From Glandiceps talaboti (lineage: Eukaryota; Hemichordata; Enteropneusta; Spengelidae), in the NCBI RefSeq assembly GCF_964340395.1, contig NC_135562.1, forward strand, positions 8,676,134-8,740,133: a stretch of DNA of 64,000 bases, in the 5' to 3' direction. The stretch's first letter is position 1. Each line of letters starts with the position of its first letter. The translations under genes were made by a program, and so were the position numbers. The notes beneath the pieces are model-generated. The model saw only the letters and a program-made list of their open reading frames with translations. It ran no database searches and was not told where the DNA came from. Of this stretch, positions 1-10,155 are shown in pieces.

Positions 1-660
1 AAAAGTCTGATGCAAGTCGTAGCAACCCGTAAGTAAGGTTATTTTATGTATAACAAACTTGCTGAACCTGGAGATATCAACTATTGTAACCAGGGAATCA
101 TATATTTAACTCCTCTAAAATGAACACTCTTGTGTAGTGATTACACAAATACACAATGAACCAAAATACTGATTTATTGAGAGTTGTGGACTGTCGGTAA
201 ATCTAACACTTTGGCATGTTCCCTAACTGGTTGCTATACATCAGTCAGTGATATCTCTTTCTTAACAGAGTACATGTACTCCTCACTAGACAATGTGTTA
301 CACTGACAATGACAGTAATGGTTTTGCGATAAACCCTACAATTACATTTAGTCCATATGATATATTATAACTGCTCTTTCATATACCTGAATAGTAGTAA
401 ATAGACAAACACTAGAACTTTCATATTTATAACTTAGTTATTTACTTAGATAATTATTAAATTTATTTCTTTGAAATACCAAATTAGAAATGTAAAATTT
501 TCTAAACGGTTGAAATAAAGTTTTATCTTATCTTATCTATGTAGTCCATATAGACATTGGCTGGAGTTGTACACTTCTATTTGTATGCATGTACATGTAC
601 CTAACCTGTCTATGGATATTTTTCCAGATCTGACACTCACATTACTCTTCCCACACTTAC
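1..660. other. Presumed intron 3' of the CSPP1-like exons, with a LINE-type tail
   Basis: I see no convincing exon between 1 and 605. AT-rich, CpG-poor DNA like the rest of the gene body. The only structured item is the GAAATAAA plus TTATC tandem at 512-540, listed separately. Confidence 0.4.
512..540 (+). repeat. LINE-like 3' terminus (AATAAA plus (TTATC)n)
   Basis: GAAATAAAG is followed directly by about three units of TTATC. CR1/L2-type retrotransposons typically end in short tandem repeats after an A-rich or AATAAA segment. No upstream reverse transcriptase coding is visible, so this would be a strongly 5'-truncated copy. Confidence 0.3.
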
Positions 661-726
661 CCTCTCTACAACTTAACAAGAGATAGTTGGGATTTGCCAG
701 GCAACTGGCCAAGATTTGACACCTTT
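661..726 (-). CDS. Possible fourth exon of the same gene (phase 1-1)
   Basis: A 66-nt minus-strand interval with acceptor catgtacatgcag just above 726 and a near-perfect donor (GAGAGG then gtaagtg) just below 661. Entering in phase 1 it is open for 22 codons (E-RCQILASCLANPNYLLLSCR-E plus one base) and leaves in phase 1, which fits the preceding exons. The Cys/Leu-rich peptide does not look like the charged region expected of CSPP1. An alternative reading uses the overlapping segment 606-663 as the exon (acceptor ttgtagag, donor ACAG then gttagg), giving a Lys/Ser-rich peptide in phase 2. At most one is likely to be right. Confidence 0.25.
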
Positions 727-974
727 CTGCATGTACATGAGACTTGTCTACAAGTACACTATACCGGATTGGATTTGGCATTCACCTTCTTCACATGTAT
801 CTATTCAAATTTTGTAGAAAGCAAATGCCAAAGGACAGATACATGTACACTTCAGATGATTTGAATGATAAACTACATGATTTTACTGAGAGGTTTGATG
901 TCCATATTTGGGGTAGGTGATCCATTAAAGTTGTGAGACATTTTTTTTAATAATACAATGCAGACCCAGTTTAC

Positions 975-1013
975 CTTCTACATTCCCAGCATACTCAGGT
1001 TGATCACCTTCAT
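975..1013 (-). CDS. Third coding exon (candidate) of the CSPP1-like gene
   Basis: A 39-nt minus-strand micro-exon. Its acceptor (caccttgtag) is just above 1013 and its donor (GAAG then gtaaac) just below 975. It starts in phase 1, as the previous exon requires, and ends in phase 1. It completes an Asp codon and then reads EGDQPEYAGNVE plus one base. The acidic, polar content continues the disordered segment. A 56-bp minisatellite in the intron ends only a few bases upstream of its acceptor. Support is splice sites and phase only, because an exon this short cannot be identified by similarity. Confidence 0.42.
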
Positions 1014-1027
1014 CTACAAGGTGTGCA

Positions 1028-1310
1028 AGCATGCAGGGAAAACAATATAGTGAATGTTGAAAACAGCATAAATAATGGCTGTAAGCATGCACGGAAAATG
1101 ATATAGTGAAAGTTGAAAACAGAACCAAACATTGCTGCAGGCATGCATGAAAAATGATGTCGTGAAAGTTGAAAATAGAACCAAACATTGATGCAGGCAT
1201 GCATGAAAAATGATGTCGTGAAAGATGAAAATAGAACCAAACATTGATGTGCACGGCACACAATATAGTGAAAACTGGAAACAGAACCAATTGCTGCAGC
1301 TGCAAACATG
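1028..1310. repeat. Intronic minisatellite, about 56-bp unit, about five copies
   Basis: Copies start near 1028, 1086, 1142, 1198 and 1254. The two central copies are nearly identical (GCATGCATGAAAAATGATGT, then a GTTGAAAATAGAACC block), and the outer ones are more diverged. The array fills the intron between the exons at 1638-1701 and 975-1013 and stops just upstream of the latter's acceptor. The long minus-strand frames across it (925-1604) are translations of the repeat, not genes. Confidence 0.85.
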
Positions 1311-1637
1311 CTGTTTCCAACAACATACAAATGAACATGAACTCACACAGCAAAGAAAATGAGGAAACAAAACCAACTGCAAAAGCAAGACATGCAAAGA
1401 ATGTAAGAATATGGTCTCCCATATGGTATACGTGTACATTGTACATATTATAATGTATATCAACTTCTGGCAAGCGAGTCGGATTAGTGGAAATGAATGA
1501 AAGAAAAAGCAAAAGCGCACAAGCCAATCCCACATGCTACGTGTATATAAATTTATATTATGAATAAAACTATACATGTAAGAAAAAAGAACACCCACAC
1601 ACAATTATAACTGATGTAAATTCCATCATTCACCTAC

Positions 1638-1701
1638 CTTTTCTAGAATATGTTGGTTCTTGAGAACGAGGGGGATAACCATTCTGTGCTCTGTTTGGCA
1701 C
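1638..1701 (-). CDS. Second coding exon (candidate) of the CSPP1-like gene
   Basis: A 64-nt minus-strand exon with a clean 3' splice site (T-rich tract ending cactttacag, just above 1701) and a donor AAAAG then gtaggt just below 1638. Read in phase 0, as required after the exon at 7118-7219, it encodes VPNRAQNGYPPRSQEP then TYSRK plus one base, leaving phase 1. The peptide is polar and low in hydrophobics, as expected of a disordered linker after the conserved N-terminal helix of CSPP1. Phase agreement with both neighbouring exons is the main support. I recognise no domain. Confidence 0.5.
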
Positions 1702-3415
1702 CTGTAAAGTGTAATTGCCAAGAAAATTATTAACTTCATCAAGATATCTACAATTTGTACATTGCATAATGTATCTCATTGTTCTTGCAGTGAGAGGATT
1801 GACCTGAGGTAGAATTACATACAGTGCCTTTGTATTGCTGGGCGATGCCAGTGATCTATATCTGATGCATCTAACATTAGTTCCAGGGAGTGGGGTGGGT
1901 AGTTGTGCAAGGTTTGTAGGGAAATTGCATTTTTGTAGCATTTTTTATTGGTGAGGTGGGATTGTGCATCTGTTATGCTGGGTATTAGACAAACATTATA
2001 AACTTTGTGGTCACTTTTTTTATCTTTGTATACACTTTTTTTTTTCATTGGAAATTGTATGGGTAATGAGACATTTACAAAGGTACAACATCAACTTGAT
2101 CAAGTCATTAAAAACATCACTGAAACTTCAAATCTAGTGAAATTCAAGTAAAACAAAGGCTTACCCTCTAAATGAGACTACTTTGTCCCATATCTTGCCC
2201 ATTACTAATCTTCAAAGAGTTTCACTTACCCAAGAGTAGATACTAAGCTACAAATCATCAACATGCTCACAACAATGTTTATGTAAAAAGAATGCTGAGC
2301 TTAATGCAAACATGTATCATAAATGGATGACCAGCACCCACCTGGGGCTGGGTAGAGCCCTTAAAACTAAACATTAGACTTCTCCATAGAATATTTCACA
2401 AGCGGGCTTATTTAAGAAACTGGCCTTTTTTTCAGAGACTGAGAGAGGACAATGATGGTTGATAACACATAACCTTGCAAAAATGTACATTACTTTAGCC
2501 AATTTTTTATATAGGTATCAGAATTAAATACACAATTGAATCCAATACCCTGAAATCATGGAAGTTTTTAAATTATATTACATGTAGTTGCTATTTACCA
2601 AACATGACTTCCTGACAACAACCCACAACACAGCCCTTGATTGACCCCCATCCCTCTACCACTGTACCAGTACACTGACAAGAGGTACAGACAATAGTGA
2701 CTGAGAGGTCAAAGGGTAAGTGCCCTGTATTCATTGATTCTAAATCCTTTAGTGTTCCGGTGAATAATTGACCCAGCCTCCATATGAGTCAGCTAATACC
2801 ACCTTAGATTTACAACAATAGAAAGGTAAATCTTCTATTGTCCCGAAACAATACTTTAACACAATAGGTGCCCATGACTGTTCAGTTGTTTGCAAATCTA
2901 CATGTACATGTATGTTGGTAAGGTGCCACAACATACATGTTTTGTTTGATGGGATATTATTCACTTAATTGGCTTTACTAATTGTACTTGGCATTGACCT
3001 TGAGACATAGGTGACTCAATTTACTAGCACTAGTAACACTGGCAGTTCAATCATTGACAGTCTCCACTTTTTAGAGGCTGTTTTATGGAATAAGTACATG
3101 AATTGACATGTGACGTATCTCTATATACAAAATGTACGTACTTGGTAGTCAGAGTGTACTGCCACAATATTCTCGAACTCCATTGATTGGTCAGTATATC
3201 AAACTACCACATTCTATTAAAATTTGGTGGTCTATGTGTAGTATGTGACATGTCCAACTAGTTTATGGACCTTGGACTACAGCTAACTTTGAGCTTTATC
3301 TGAGCTTGTGTGTGCACTGGACAGTGGATCCAGTATTGTACACGTAGGTATGGTAATCATAACCTTGCTTCAATTGCAGATTCATAACATCATCCTAAAC
3401 CCACTCACATTGAAG

Positions 3416-3470
3416 ATAGATAGATAGATTTATTTCAGCAAAGGGCCTCATTGAAGCCTCTTTACAACTG
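3416..3470 (-). repeat. LINE-like 3' terminus, minus orientation
   Basis: Read on the minus strand, AGGCTTCAATGAGGCCC is followed by TTTGCTGAAATAAAT and then three to four TCTA units. The layout (AATAAA followed by a short tandem repeat) parallels the tail at 512-540. No coding sequence is attached. Confidence 0.3.
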
Positions 3471-4552
3471 TGTTGAATAGATACCCCACAAGACACATAA
3501 CTAAAACACCAGATTAGTCTCACGTAACATTTTTCATTTTGGTAGATTTTCCATGTCTACTAACATGAATCAGAGTCCCCTCAGTATCAAAGTGACACTC
3601 TAGTCTAAGGTCAATACACATAGTCAGATAACTAAGTTATCACCAACACATCCTCCATTAACCATGGGAAGGGTATAGAAAGGTATACACTTATGTGCTT
3701 TAAAAAAGGGTCACATCTTTGTGAAAACATCCCTAAACATGGCATGATGGGCCATCCTTTCACCTGAAAATTCAACAATCATGGGGTCAATAACATGGAA
3801 AATGTCTTCATTCTTTAGAAATACCTTTAGAAATACCTTCACAGTATCGGATCTGCAGAATAAAGGTAATTGACCAGATGATTGTGACTGAAATCCCTAA
3901 CAATAGGTCTGGCTTTCGGATTATACATGTACATGACTAGATGACCATGTTTTGAACTTAGGCTGCATGCCCCTCATCTGAAAATTATCAAGGGAGTAAT
4001 CACCCCCCCCCCCCCAGTGAAAATTACATTTTACCATAGCCTAAGTTGCATGTATAATAAACAACATGTTTGACAGTATGTCAGACTCACATATCATCAT
4101 ATGACTTTTCTACAATGATCCCAAGATTTCTTGAAAAATATGTGTTTTGTATATCAATACGTGGAATCAGTGTACAATTGTATTTTTCTCAGTTATTTGT
4201 AGATATGAATTACAAAGTACACAAATTGTTATCTGACCCTACTTGAACTACAAGAGATTATACAAAAGTTGATAACTGTACTAGGATTATTTCATATAAA
4301 TGTCACTTGTCATAACTATTAAACCAAACATACATGTAGCAACTTTTGTAGTACAGAGAATTCCAAACATGTCAATTTATAAATATACACCATCCTAAAT
4401 TTTGTTCGTTTTTATTAAAGTTTTAAAATGTTACTCATATTCCAATTTTGCATTACAACCCTGCACAATTGTATACTGTACAAACCACTAGCTTACACCA
4501 ATGTTAGATTTACATCTGATAATTGTAATTCTATACCTGTTCAAGCATATAG

Positions 4553-4742
4553 GATTAAAGCATTCACATAGCAACCTCTATCCTACCAGGTAACCAGTTA
4601 TACAGTTGGGTTTATTGGGGCACAACTGTGGTTCAAGCTTTGCTCAAAGACTTTAGCCATTCAGAAATACATGGAAGCAATGAGGCTCAAACCCAAGTGT
4701 ATCAGTATCACTCTAACCATTTGACCACCATGACACCACTAG
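4553..4742 (-). mobile_element. tRNA-derived SINE, copy 1
   Basis: On the minus strand the head carries a box A-like TGGTCAAATGGTTAGAGT near 4732-4715 and a box B-like GGGTTTGAGCC near 4696-4686, as in RNA polymerase III promoters of tRNA-derived SINEs. Downstream is a conserved body (CTGAATGGCTAAAGT, CTGTATAACTGGTTACCTGG, AGGATAGAGG). The body and tail recur at 61006-61205 at high similarity, and both copies end in AATGCTTTAAT. It sits inside the large first intron in the same orientation as the gene. Target-site duplications are not obvious. Confidence 0.75.
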
Positions 4743-6205
4743 TCACCTCATAACTGTAAATATTTGTGTAGAACATATTGGAATTTCTATACCCTACATT
4801 TGTTGATCACTAATGATTAGTTCATACGATTTACATCTTATAACACTTCAATACTGATGATAATACAAAAGAAAGTGTTTGGTGTCTTTCCACACGGTTT
4901 CAGGATCCCAACAACAAAGACTTCAAGCTTCAATGTAGATCAGGTTCTCATCTTTACCACAAATATACATATATGTATGTGTATGTCTATACTGTACTGT
5001 GTACATGTAGGAGTTTACATTTTTCTTAGGGAGCACTGGTAATGAGTCTGTGGAATGTGGATATATGTACATTGGTTGCATTACCCTACATGTACATGTA
5101 CCCATGTGAATAAAAACAGAAGTTTACATGCACCCACTACATGCTCGTATAGAGACTTCACTATCTGGCTTACAACTGTACATGTCTTCTGGTAAACGAT
5201 ATTGTCAGGCTAGATATACATGTACCTATAACTGCTGACATCAGGCCATGGACGAAAGGGAAAGTAAATAAATTAACTAGATCAATAACACTTGGCTCAG
5301 CATGTTGGAAGAGCAGAGACTTGTATTACACACCACGGTTTGATAAGAACAGTTTTATATTTTATGGACTATTTATGTGTACATGATCAGTGCCAGGGGA
5401 ACTACTAAAGAGGCCATACACCTGTTTTTATCATATTATATCAAATGTTGGAATGTTATACAAATCTCTGTTCTGCCAACATGCTGTGTTATTAAGTTAT
5501 CAGTTGTTTATTTTCCCTGTTTGTAACAGGTTCCGTTCGTCAACGATCTGATGTCTGCAGTCTGTATATTCCAAGTCTCAGTGCTGAGTGGAGGTGGGGG
5601 GGGGGGGGGATAGGGGGCAAAATAAGTCATGCATTCATTTACAATCTTTCACATCTGTATGGTACAATCAAGATAATTTATAACAGTACATGTATGTGTT
5701 ATCAGACACAAGTGTAAATATTACTGGTAGTAATTAAAATGATAGATTATATGAAAAGGGCAAGTCTCTACTGTAGTGTACTGTACCACCAAATGTACAA
5801 CAGGAATTCCTGCAGACCTACATGTACATACTGACCTCATCTAGCAATTCAATTTTGAAATGGAAATACTGATGTATGAAGTTTTATAAAGTGCTGTAAT
5901 AATAATAAGTTCAAACAGATGTTTCCTGAAAACACTTTACCATAACTATGTTGCTGTGAAACAAAGGGCAACCCATCCTTATTACCAGAAAGAACACAAT
6001 CTAGAGTCATTATATACTGCATATTAAAATCATTATTTTTCTTTCAACTTAATATACCAGCTTTACCATGCATGGTTATCTTACATTAGTATCATGCCAA
6101 AAAATTATCTTGGCAGTTATGTGTCATGAAGGTAAGCAAAGCCTCTAATCAAATATTTCGTCAGTAAAATGTACCTTCACTTCCAAACTTTATCAAGCCT
6201 ATTTG

Positions 6206-6290
6206 GTGCGCCTCTGGCACAGTGGTAAATTTCTGCTCCTATGGACCACATAACATTTGATATTCCTGGCCCTCCTTTCTTTTACTATAT
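6206..6290 (+). mobile_element. Degenerate tRNA-like SINE head
   Basis: GCGCCTCTGGCACAGTGGTA has the spacing and bases of a tRNA box A (TGGCnnAGTGG). About 35 bases on, TTTGATATTCCTGGCCC resembles a decayed box B (GGTTCGATTCC). No cloverleaf can be completed, so this is a pseudogene or SINE head rather than a functional tRNA. It is intronic and antisense to the CSPP1-like gene. Confidence 0.4.
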
Positions 6291-7117
6291 TACATGTATA
6301 TTGACCCACAAGAAACATTATTTTACTATATCTTCGTCATTTTACCCATGACAAACTCAAGAAAGGACACACTTCACCCAACCCAAAAATGATATGATTT
6401 ACATAAATTTATATAATATACATGTAATACAAACACACTAATATTAACATTAATACCCCTGGTAATTTCTCCTTTACGCTAATCACACTAATACCAGCAT
6501 CTGATACATGTACCATCCTCTGTTACATTAACTCTGCTGTAATTATAGACTCCTATGCATTCCCATCATAGAAATGGTTGCACAAAAATTAATTCTTGAT
6601 GATATGTTGTCATGTAGAAGTAAAAACACTAATTGTGACCATAGACAGTGGAGGAGAAAGTCTTTGCTATTGTCTATTATTTGTGTATTGTTATTCAATT
6701 TAGTGAAAACATGTTAACTCTAGCATTGACACTTAATAGACAATAGTCTACTATCTGTGACTTGCCCAAGCTGTGAAAAATTCTGAAACACCAAACCTAC
6801 ATAATTTTATCTGCAATACGACTAGTAGTAGTACAATGTAATATTTGCATAGACATTGGAGAAAGATTTATCTTGACTCTAACATCTATGGTATTTGCTA
6901 AAGCATGCGGTACATCTTACAAGTACTTCCAATTCCATAGTACTAGTAATGGCAAAAAGGACTTCAAATAGTAAAAACCAAAAGATGAACACTAAAGTCA
7001 CACAAAATGCATGCAAGATGCTGAGTATGGAGTTGTTTAAGAGCAGATTTCTGGAAATCACCCGGAAAACAACTTCCAACACTACAACATACATGTACAT
7101 GTAGGTGTGTACCATAC

Positions 7118-7219
7118 CTGTGGAGGCAATGCATCACGTCTGTCCAGCTGGTGTCTATCTCTCGCTAGTTTGGATTTCTGCTCAGCAATAAAATGTTCTA
7201 TGTCTTCGGCTGTAGCCAT
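7118..7219 (-). CDS. CSPP1: First coding exon of a CSPP1-like centrosome/spindle protein gene
   Basis: On the minus strand an ATG at 7219 opens 34 codons that end exactly at a consensus donor (CCACAG then gtatgg, 7117-7112), so the exon closes in phase 0. The peptide starts MATAEDIEHFIAEQKSKL and continues ARDRHQLDRRDALPPQ. The pattern FI-x-EQK-x-(K/R)LA-x-D-(K/R)-xx-L matches the known N-terminus of CSPP1, a coiled-coil protein of centrosomes, spindle poles and cilia. The start is chosen because it is the first ATG, lies in a good context (atacCATGG) and heads the conserved block. The upstream side is CpG-rich promoter-like DNA and downstream is a 5.4-kb intron. Only the N-terminal exons would fall in this window. 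The match is short, so another coiled-coil protein remains possible. Confidence 0.6.
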
Positions 7220-8060
7220 GGTATTACTTTATATACTTTCATAGGAGACTACAAGCAGGGTATATGGATATTCAACTCTCTCCAAGTATGGCTATTGGAT
7301 GAATTTATAAGTTTTTTTTTTTATAACTTTACAAGATTATGCGAAGTGGTTTGAGCGAGGTATTACACGTTATTTTGATGATCAGTGCGATTGGGTGATG
7401 ATGAAGCGGTGCTTTTTAACTTTACTAAGCTTTCAGGAAGAAACAAATTAGTAATAAACGAATCGGTTGCTGGTAACATTTATGTGCGTTACAAAATTCT
7501 GCCTAAAACTTGAAATTTCACGTGCACACATGACGGTCGAAGTCACCACAACACGTCTGGACGTGTACGGTGGTTGAACAATATTTGGATCGATACCCTT
7601 TCGAATAACGATTTTAAAAAGTGTTTAAATTGTGGTTAATTTCAAACTTTCACAAATCCAAATTTACCGAAAGACCCTGAATTGTAGGGTCGCTTTACGT
7701 CTTCACAGCTTTCTCTTGATTGTAGTTTGACACAGGAGAACAGTGACGGTGACACTTGACCCTAAATGGCAACTCAAGGTAGCAACATGTACACAAATCC
7801 GTTCTCACAGTTTTCTTCACAAACTCCGATTAAAACTGCACAGAAATTTGATACACAGTACTCGAAAGTATCTACATTCTTTCTGTATCCATAATCCGAT
7901 GGAACTCTTTTGACTGGTCCACTTCTTGTGGAAAATATTCACTACGAGCGGATATTGTTATGAGCTAACAAAAATGTCGGCAAAACAGATGCACTATGGG
8001 TAATATTTGGGACAGTCTCGCGAGCTTTCACGGATTTCATGTTTCGCGTGAGTTCACACA
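7220..8060. promoter_or_regulatory. CpG-rich promoter region, possibly bidirectional
   Basis: CpG density rises abruptly here to about 45 per kb by eye. At 8016-8025 lies TCTCGCGAGC, one base from the palindrome TCTCGCGAGA found in promoters of housekeeping and divergent animal genes. Just before it is ATGCACTATGGGTAAT. The minus-strand gene starts at 7219. On the plus strand, ATGTTTCGC at 8039-8047 abuts a consensus donor gtgagt (8048-8053), and an ATG at 7766 opens a 42-codon frame, so a plus-strand transcript is possible. The exact start sites cannot be read from sequence. Confidence 0.5.
7766..7894 (+). CDS. Short ORF in the promoter region, unrecognised
   Basis: A 42-codon frame starts MATQGSNMYTNPFSQ and stops at 7892-7894. 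The ATG context (CTAAATGG) is good and the first codons look protein-like, with Ser/Thr/Gln-rich residues and an NPF tripeptide. A donor-like site follows the fourth codon (CAAG then gtagca), so it could be a first exon instead. It may equally be an upstream ORF or chance. I assign no function. Confidence 0.15.
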   Translation: MATQGSNMYTNPFSQFSSQTPIKTAQKFDTQYSKVSTFFLYP

Positions 8061-8766
8061 CGTACGAATCCGCGCCGACCACAACTGCATATCAAATCAC
8101 TGAGCTCGCTGCAAAAATTCCGATTTTTTTGTGTGTCTGGGTGTTTCGTCCAATAAAAACGTATGGATACGAGTACATGCCTAATCCTGGAGTCATAATT
8201 TACGGCGGGGGGGGGGGGGGGCATGAGAAAAAAATAAGGGTTCAAAGGGTAGGGGGATGGAAATTCTGATGGTCTGAAAGGGGGGGGGATATATGGCTCA
8301 TGATTTGAACCAAAATTAAAGCTGCATTTGTGTAGCTGCAATAGAATAGTGTAGAACGTTGGAATAAAACACGTAAAATCATAGACCCTACACGAATCGT
8401 AATTGTATGGTCAGCGCAATGCGTAATCAACTGTTTATTTTGCGTAAAAAAGCACAACTTTTTCTTGGACTTAAAAGAGCAATACGTAAAACTGTACCGT
8501 AATTGTACGACTTTTGAAGAATTCAACTTGATAGTAAGTCAAGGTCCTATTTCGCTGGAAAATGGTTCTGTAGGCTTTTTTGGATAAAAGCCGGAAGATT
8601 TTCTAGGATAAGTTGATGGTGCCGAATCCAAACAAACATGCCTTCCATTCAAGTGAAATTTTGTAATTTTACCAGTCAAACGAATAAATTTGCATAAAAT
8701 TGACAAAATCTAGACAAAAAAAGAACATCTTTGAGTAAAAACATTTTCGCAATGCCCTTTTCTTTT
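8061..8766. other. No gene seen; two poly-G runs
   Basis: Contains G runs at about 8204-8221 and 8280-8289. Short frames on both strands here cross the homopolymers and are not convincing. Confidence 0.5.
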
Positions 8767-8914
8767 GATTAGGCCTAATAATAAAATTATGTGGTTCCGA
8801 TTTCGCTCAGTTTTAGAATAGGTGGGGTAGATAGATTTTTTATCTTATTTTTTTTCTGTGTCTAGTTCATGATCAGGTATGTGTTTTCCAAATGGTCTCT
8901 TTATTATTTTGGCC
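8767..8914. mobile_element. Inverted-repeat element, copy A (short)
   Basis: The left end GATTAGGCCTAATAATAAAA is followed by GTGGTTCCGATTTCGC. The right end TTATTATTTTGGCC (8901-8914) is an inverted match of the left terminus. The left half, including GCTCA(A/G)TTTTAGAAT, a GGTGGGGTAG-like stretch and GTGTTTTCC, matches copy C at 26065. Non-autonomous, with no coding potential. Confidence 0.55.
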
Positions 8915-9173
8915 TAAATACAGTTCAAAATGAAGAGACAATCACGAATTAAAGAGGCAGACACATTGAAACAATAGAACAATGAGTTACTAATAATTCC
9001 TGACACTGTTCAGTAAACTATTAATTATTGGTGGGGTTTTTACCATCTTTAACGGCTATATTATTGGTTGTGTGATCGAAAAAGAAATAATACTAGTTCA
9101 GCTTAAAAACCCCCCGATTTTTGCAGTTTATTCCTGAACATTGAATCACAAATTGCCAACGACTCTTTACTAA

Positions 9174-9332
9174 GTGAAAATATCCTCATTTCTGACATCA
9201 GATACAGCGTCTGGTCTGTTGTCCTCCTTACATATTAAAATTAAAAACGAAGGGAATTACAACTATACTCTTGATGTTGGTGGCGCTGTATTAGTCACTG
9301 TATATAACATCAACGAACAACATTGGTTGTGA
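9174..9332 (+). pseudogene. Coding-like fragment with an N-E-Q-H-W motif
   Basis: An open stretch of about 52 codons, from just after a stop at 9171 to the TGA at 9330, has protein-like composition. It includes FLTSDTASGLLSSLHIKIK, then NYNYTLDVGGAVLVTVYN, then INEQHWL. A His-Trp after a hydrophobic strand and an Asn is reminiscent of the catalytic His of C48/Ulp1-type cysteine proteases, which some transposons and host genes carry. The Cys and Asp/Gln parts of such a site are not visible, so this would be a fragment. Further coding-like stretches follow in other frames (9588-9800), which suggests a broken gene or transposon remnant. Confidence 0.25.
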
Positions 9333-9564
9333 ATTGAACATTATTTCACCAGAAAGCGCAAAGAGATACATGATACAATCGGTGAAAGTAACAGAGACAG
9401 CCAAAAATTACTTTGAAGGCACGTCTTTTAGATTGAGAACTGTTAAATTATTCAAAAAAAAAAGAGTTGCCTTCCAGCTTTTTACAAAAACTGCTGCCTA
9501 CATCATGTACATGGCCCTGACTACACTATCAGTAGTTTAGCTTGTGTATAAATAGATCAACAAT

Positions 9565-9790
9565 AACCTCCTGCAATAGAGGAAACTTTGATAGATGAAC
9601 ACCCTGAAAAAAATCTTAAAAGCTTATACAATTATTTGGTTACTATTGCACAGAAGTCTACAGATCATATAGAACAAACAAAGGATACATGGCCGCTGTA
9701 TTCAGCTTTCCCATGGTCCGCACGAGACCGTTTCAAATCAGCTGTCTTTCTTGGTCAAAAGATAATGCACCACGTGACCTGCAAGAGGTG
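9565..9790 (+). pseudogene. Second coding-like fragment, unrecognised
   Basis: After an acceptor-like CCTCCTGCAATAG at about 9579, a frame stays open for over 80 codons, reading ETLIDEHPEKNLKSLYNYL, then VTIAQKSTDHIEQTKDTWPL and SAFPWSARDRFKSAVF. Amino acid use is soluble-protein-like and codons are varied. No domain is recognised. A donor-like CAAGAG then gtgcac lies near 9786. It may belong with the fragment at 9174-9332 as one decayed element or a multi-exon gene. Confidence 0.22.
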
Positions 9791-10029
9791 CACATCAAGT
9801 GACATTATTCTTACAAATTTTTACATCATAACACATCTATACTTTGGCTTAGTAGATTGAGATCAATAGTTCAATGTAGGATATAAAAAAACGTGAAATC
9901 TTTTAATGGGGTGGGGAGAGGGGGAGAGATAAACCACTTTAGTTCTCATCCAACAAAAAATGGTTTATTTTAATTGAAGCTGTTTTGTGTGCCGTAATAC
10001 AAATATGTCTAGAAAAAATGTAGTCCGCC

Positions 10030-10155
10030 AAAACTAGAAACGGAAGTATTTTCGCGATAGTCATTCTCGCAAGCTAGAGTACGTATTACTGCTGAAGCAA
10101 CGAAGTCTTGGACAGTGCCGTAAAAGAGGCTGTGGTTTTAACGACGATGGCTATA
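10030..10155 (+). promoter_or_regulatory. Possible plus-strand promoter with short first exon
   Basis: ACGGAAGT at 10040-10047 is an ETS-type site. CGCGATAG and TTCTCGCAAG follow within 30 bases. Downstream, an ATG at 10147 begins ATGGCTATA, which abuts a consensus donor gtaagc at 10156. This is the layout of a TATA-less promoter with a very short coding or leader exon. No phase-compatible second exon was found within reach, so the gene itself is unproven. Confidence 0.25.

Larger units (their letters stand above)
1702..7117 (-). other. Large first intron of the CSPP1-like gene
   Basis: This 5.4-kb gap between phase-compatible exons holds no exon I can support. It contains a SINE (4553-4742), a tRNA-like SINE head (6206-6290), a LINE-like tail (3416-3470), and homopolymer runs of C near 4003 and G near 5590. 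The word TACATGTA is unusually common. CpG is scarce (about 3-9 per kb by eye). Isolated donor-like sites on the minus strand near 2165 and 2228 have no open exon of fitting phase. Confidence 0.5.

Noticed and set aside
2161-2280. Minus-strand donors near 2165 and 2228 as extra exons of the CSPP1-like gene
   Set aside because: Frames in the required phase 0 contain stops, and the only open frame ends in a phase that does not join the next exon.
6206-6290. Functional tRNA gene
   Set aside because: Box A is good but box B is decayed and no acceptor stem or cloverleaf can be drawn, so it is kept only as a SINE head.
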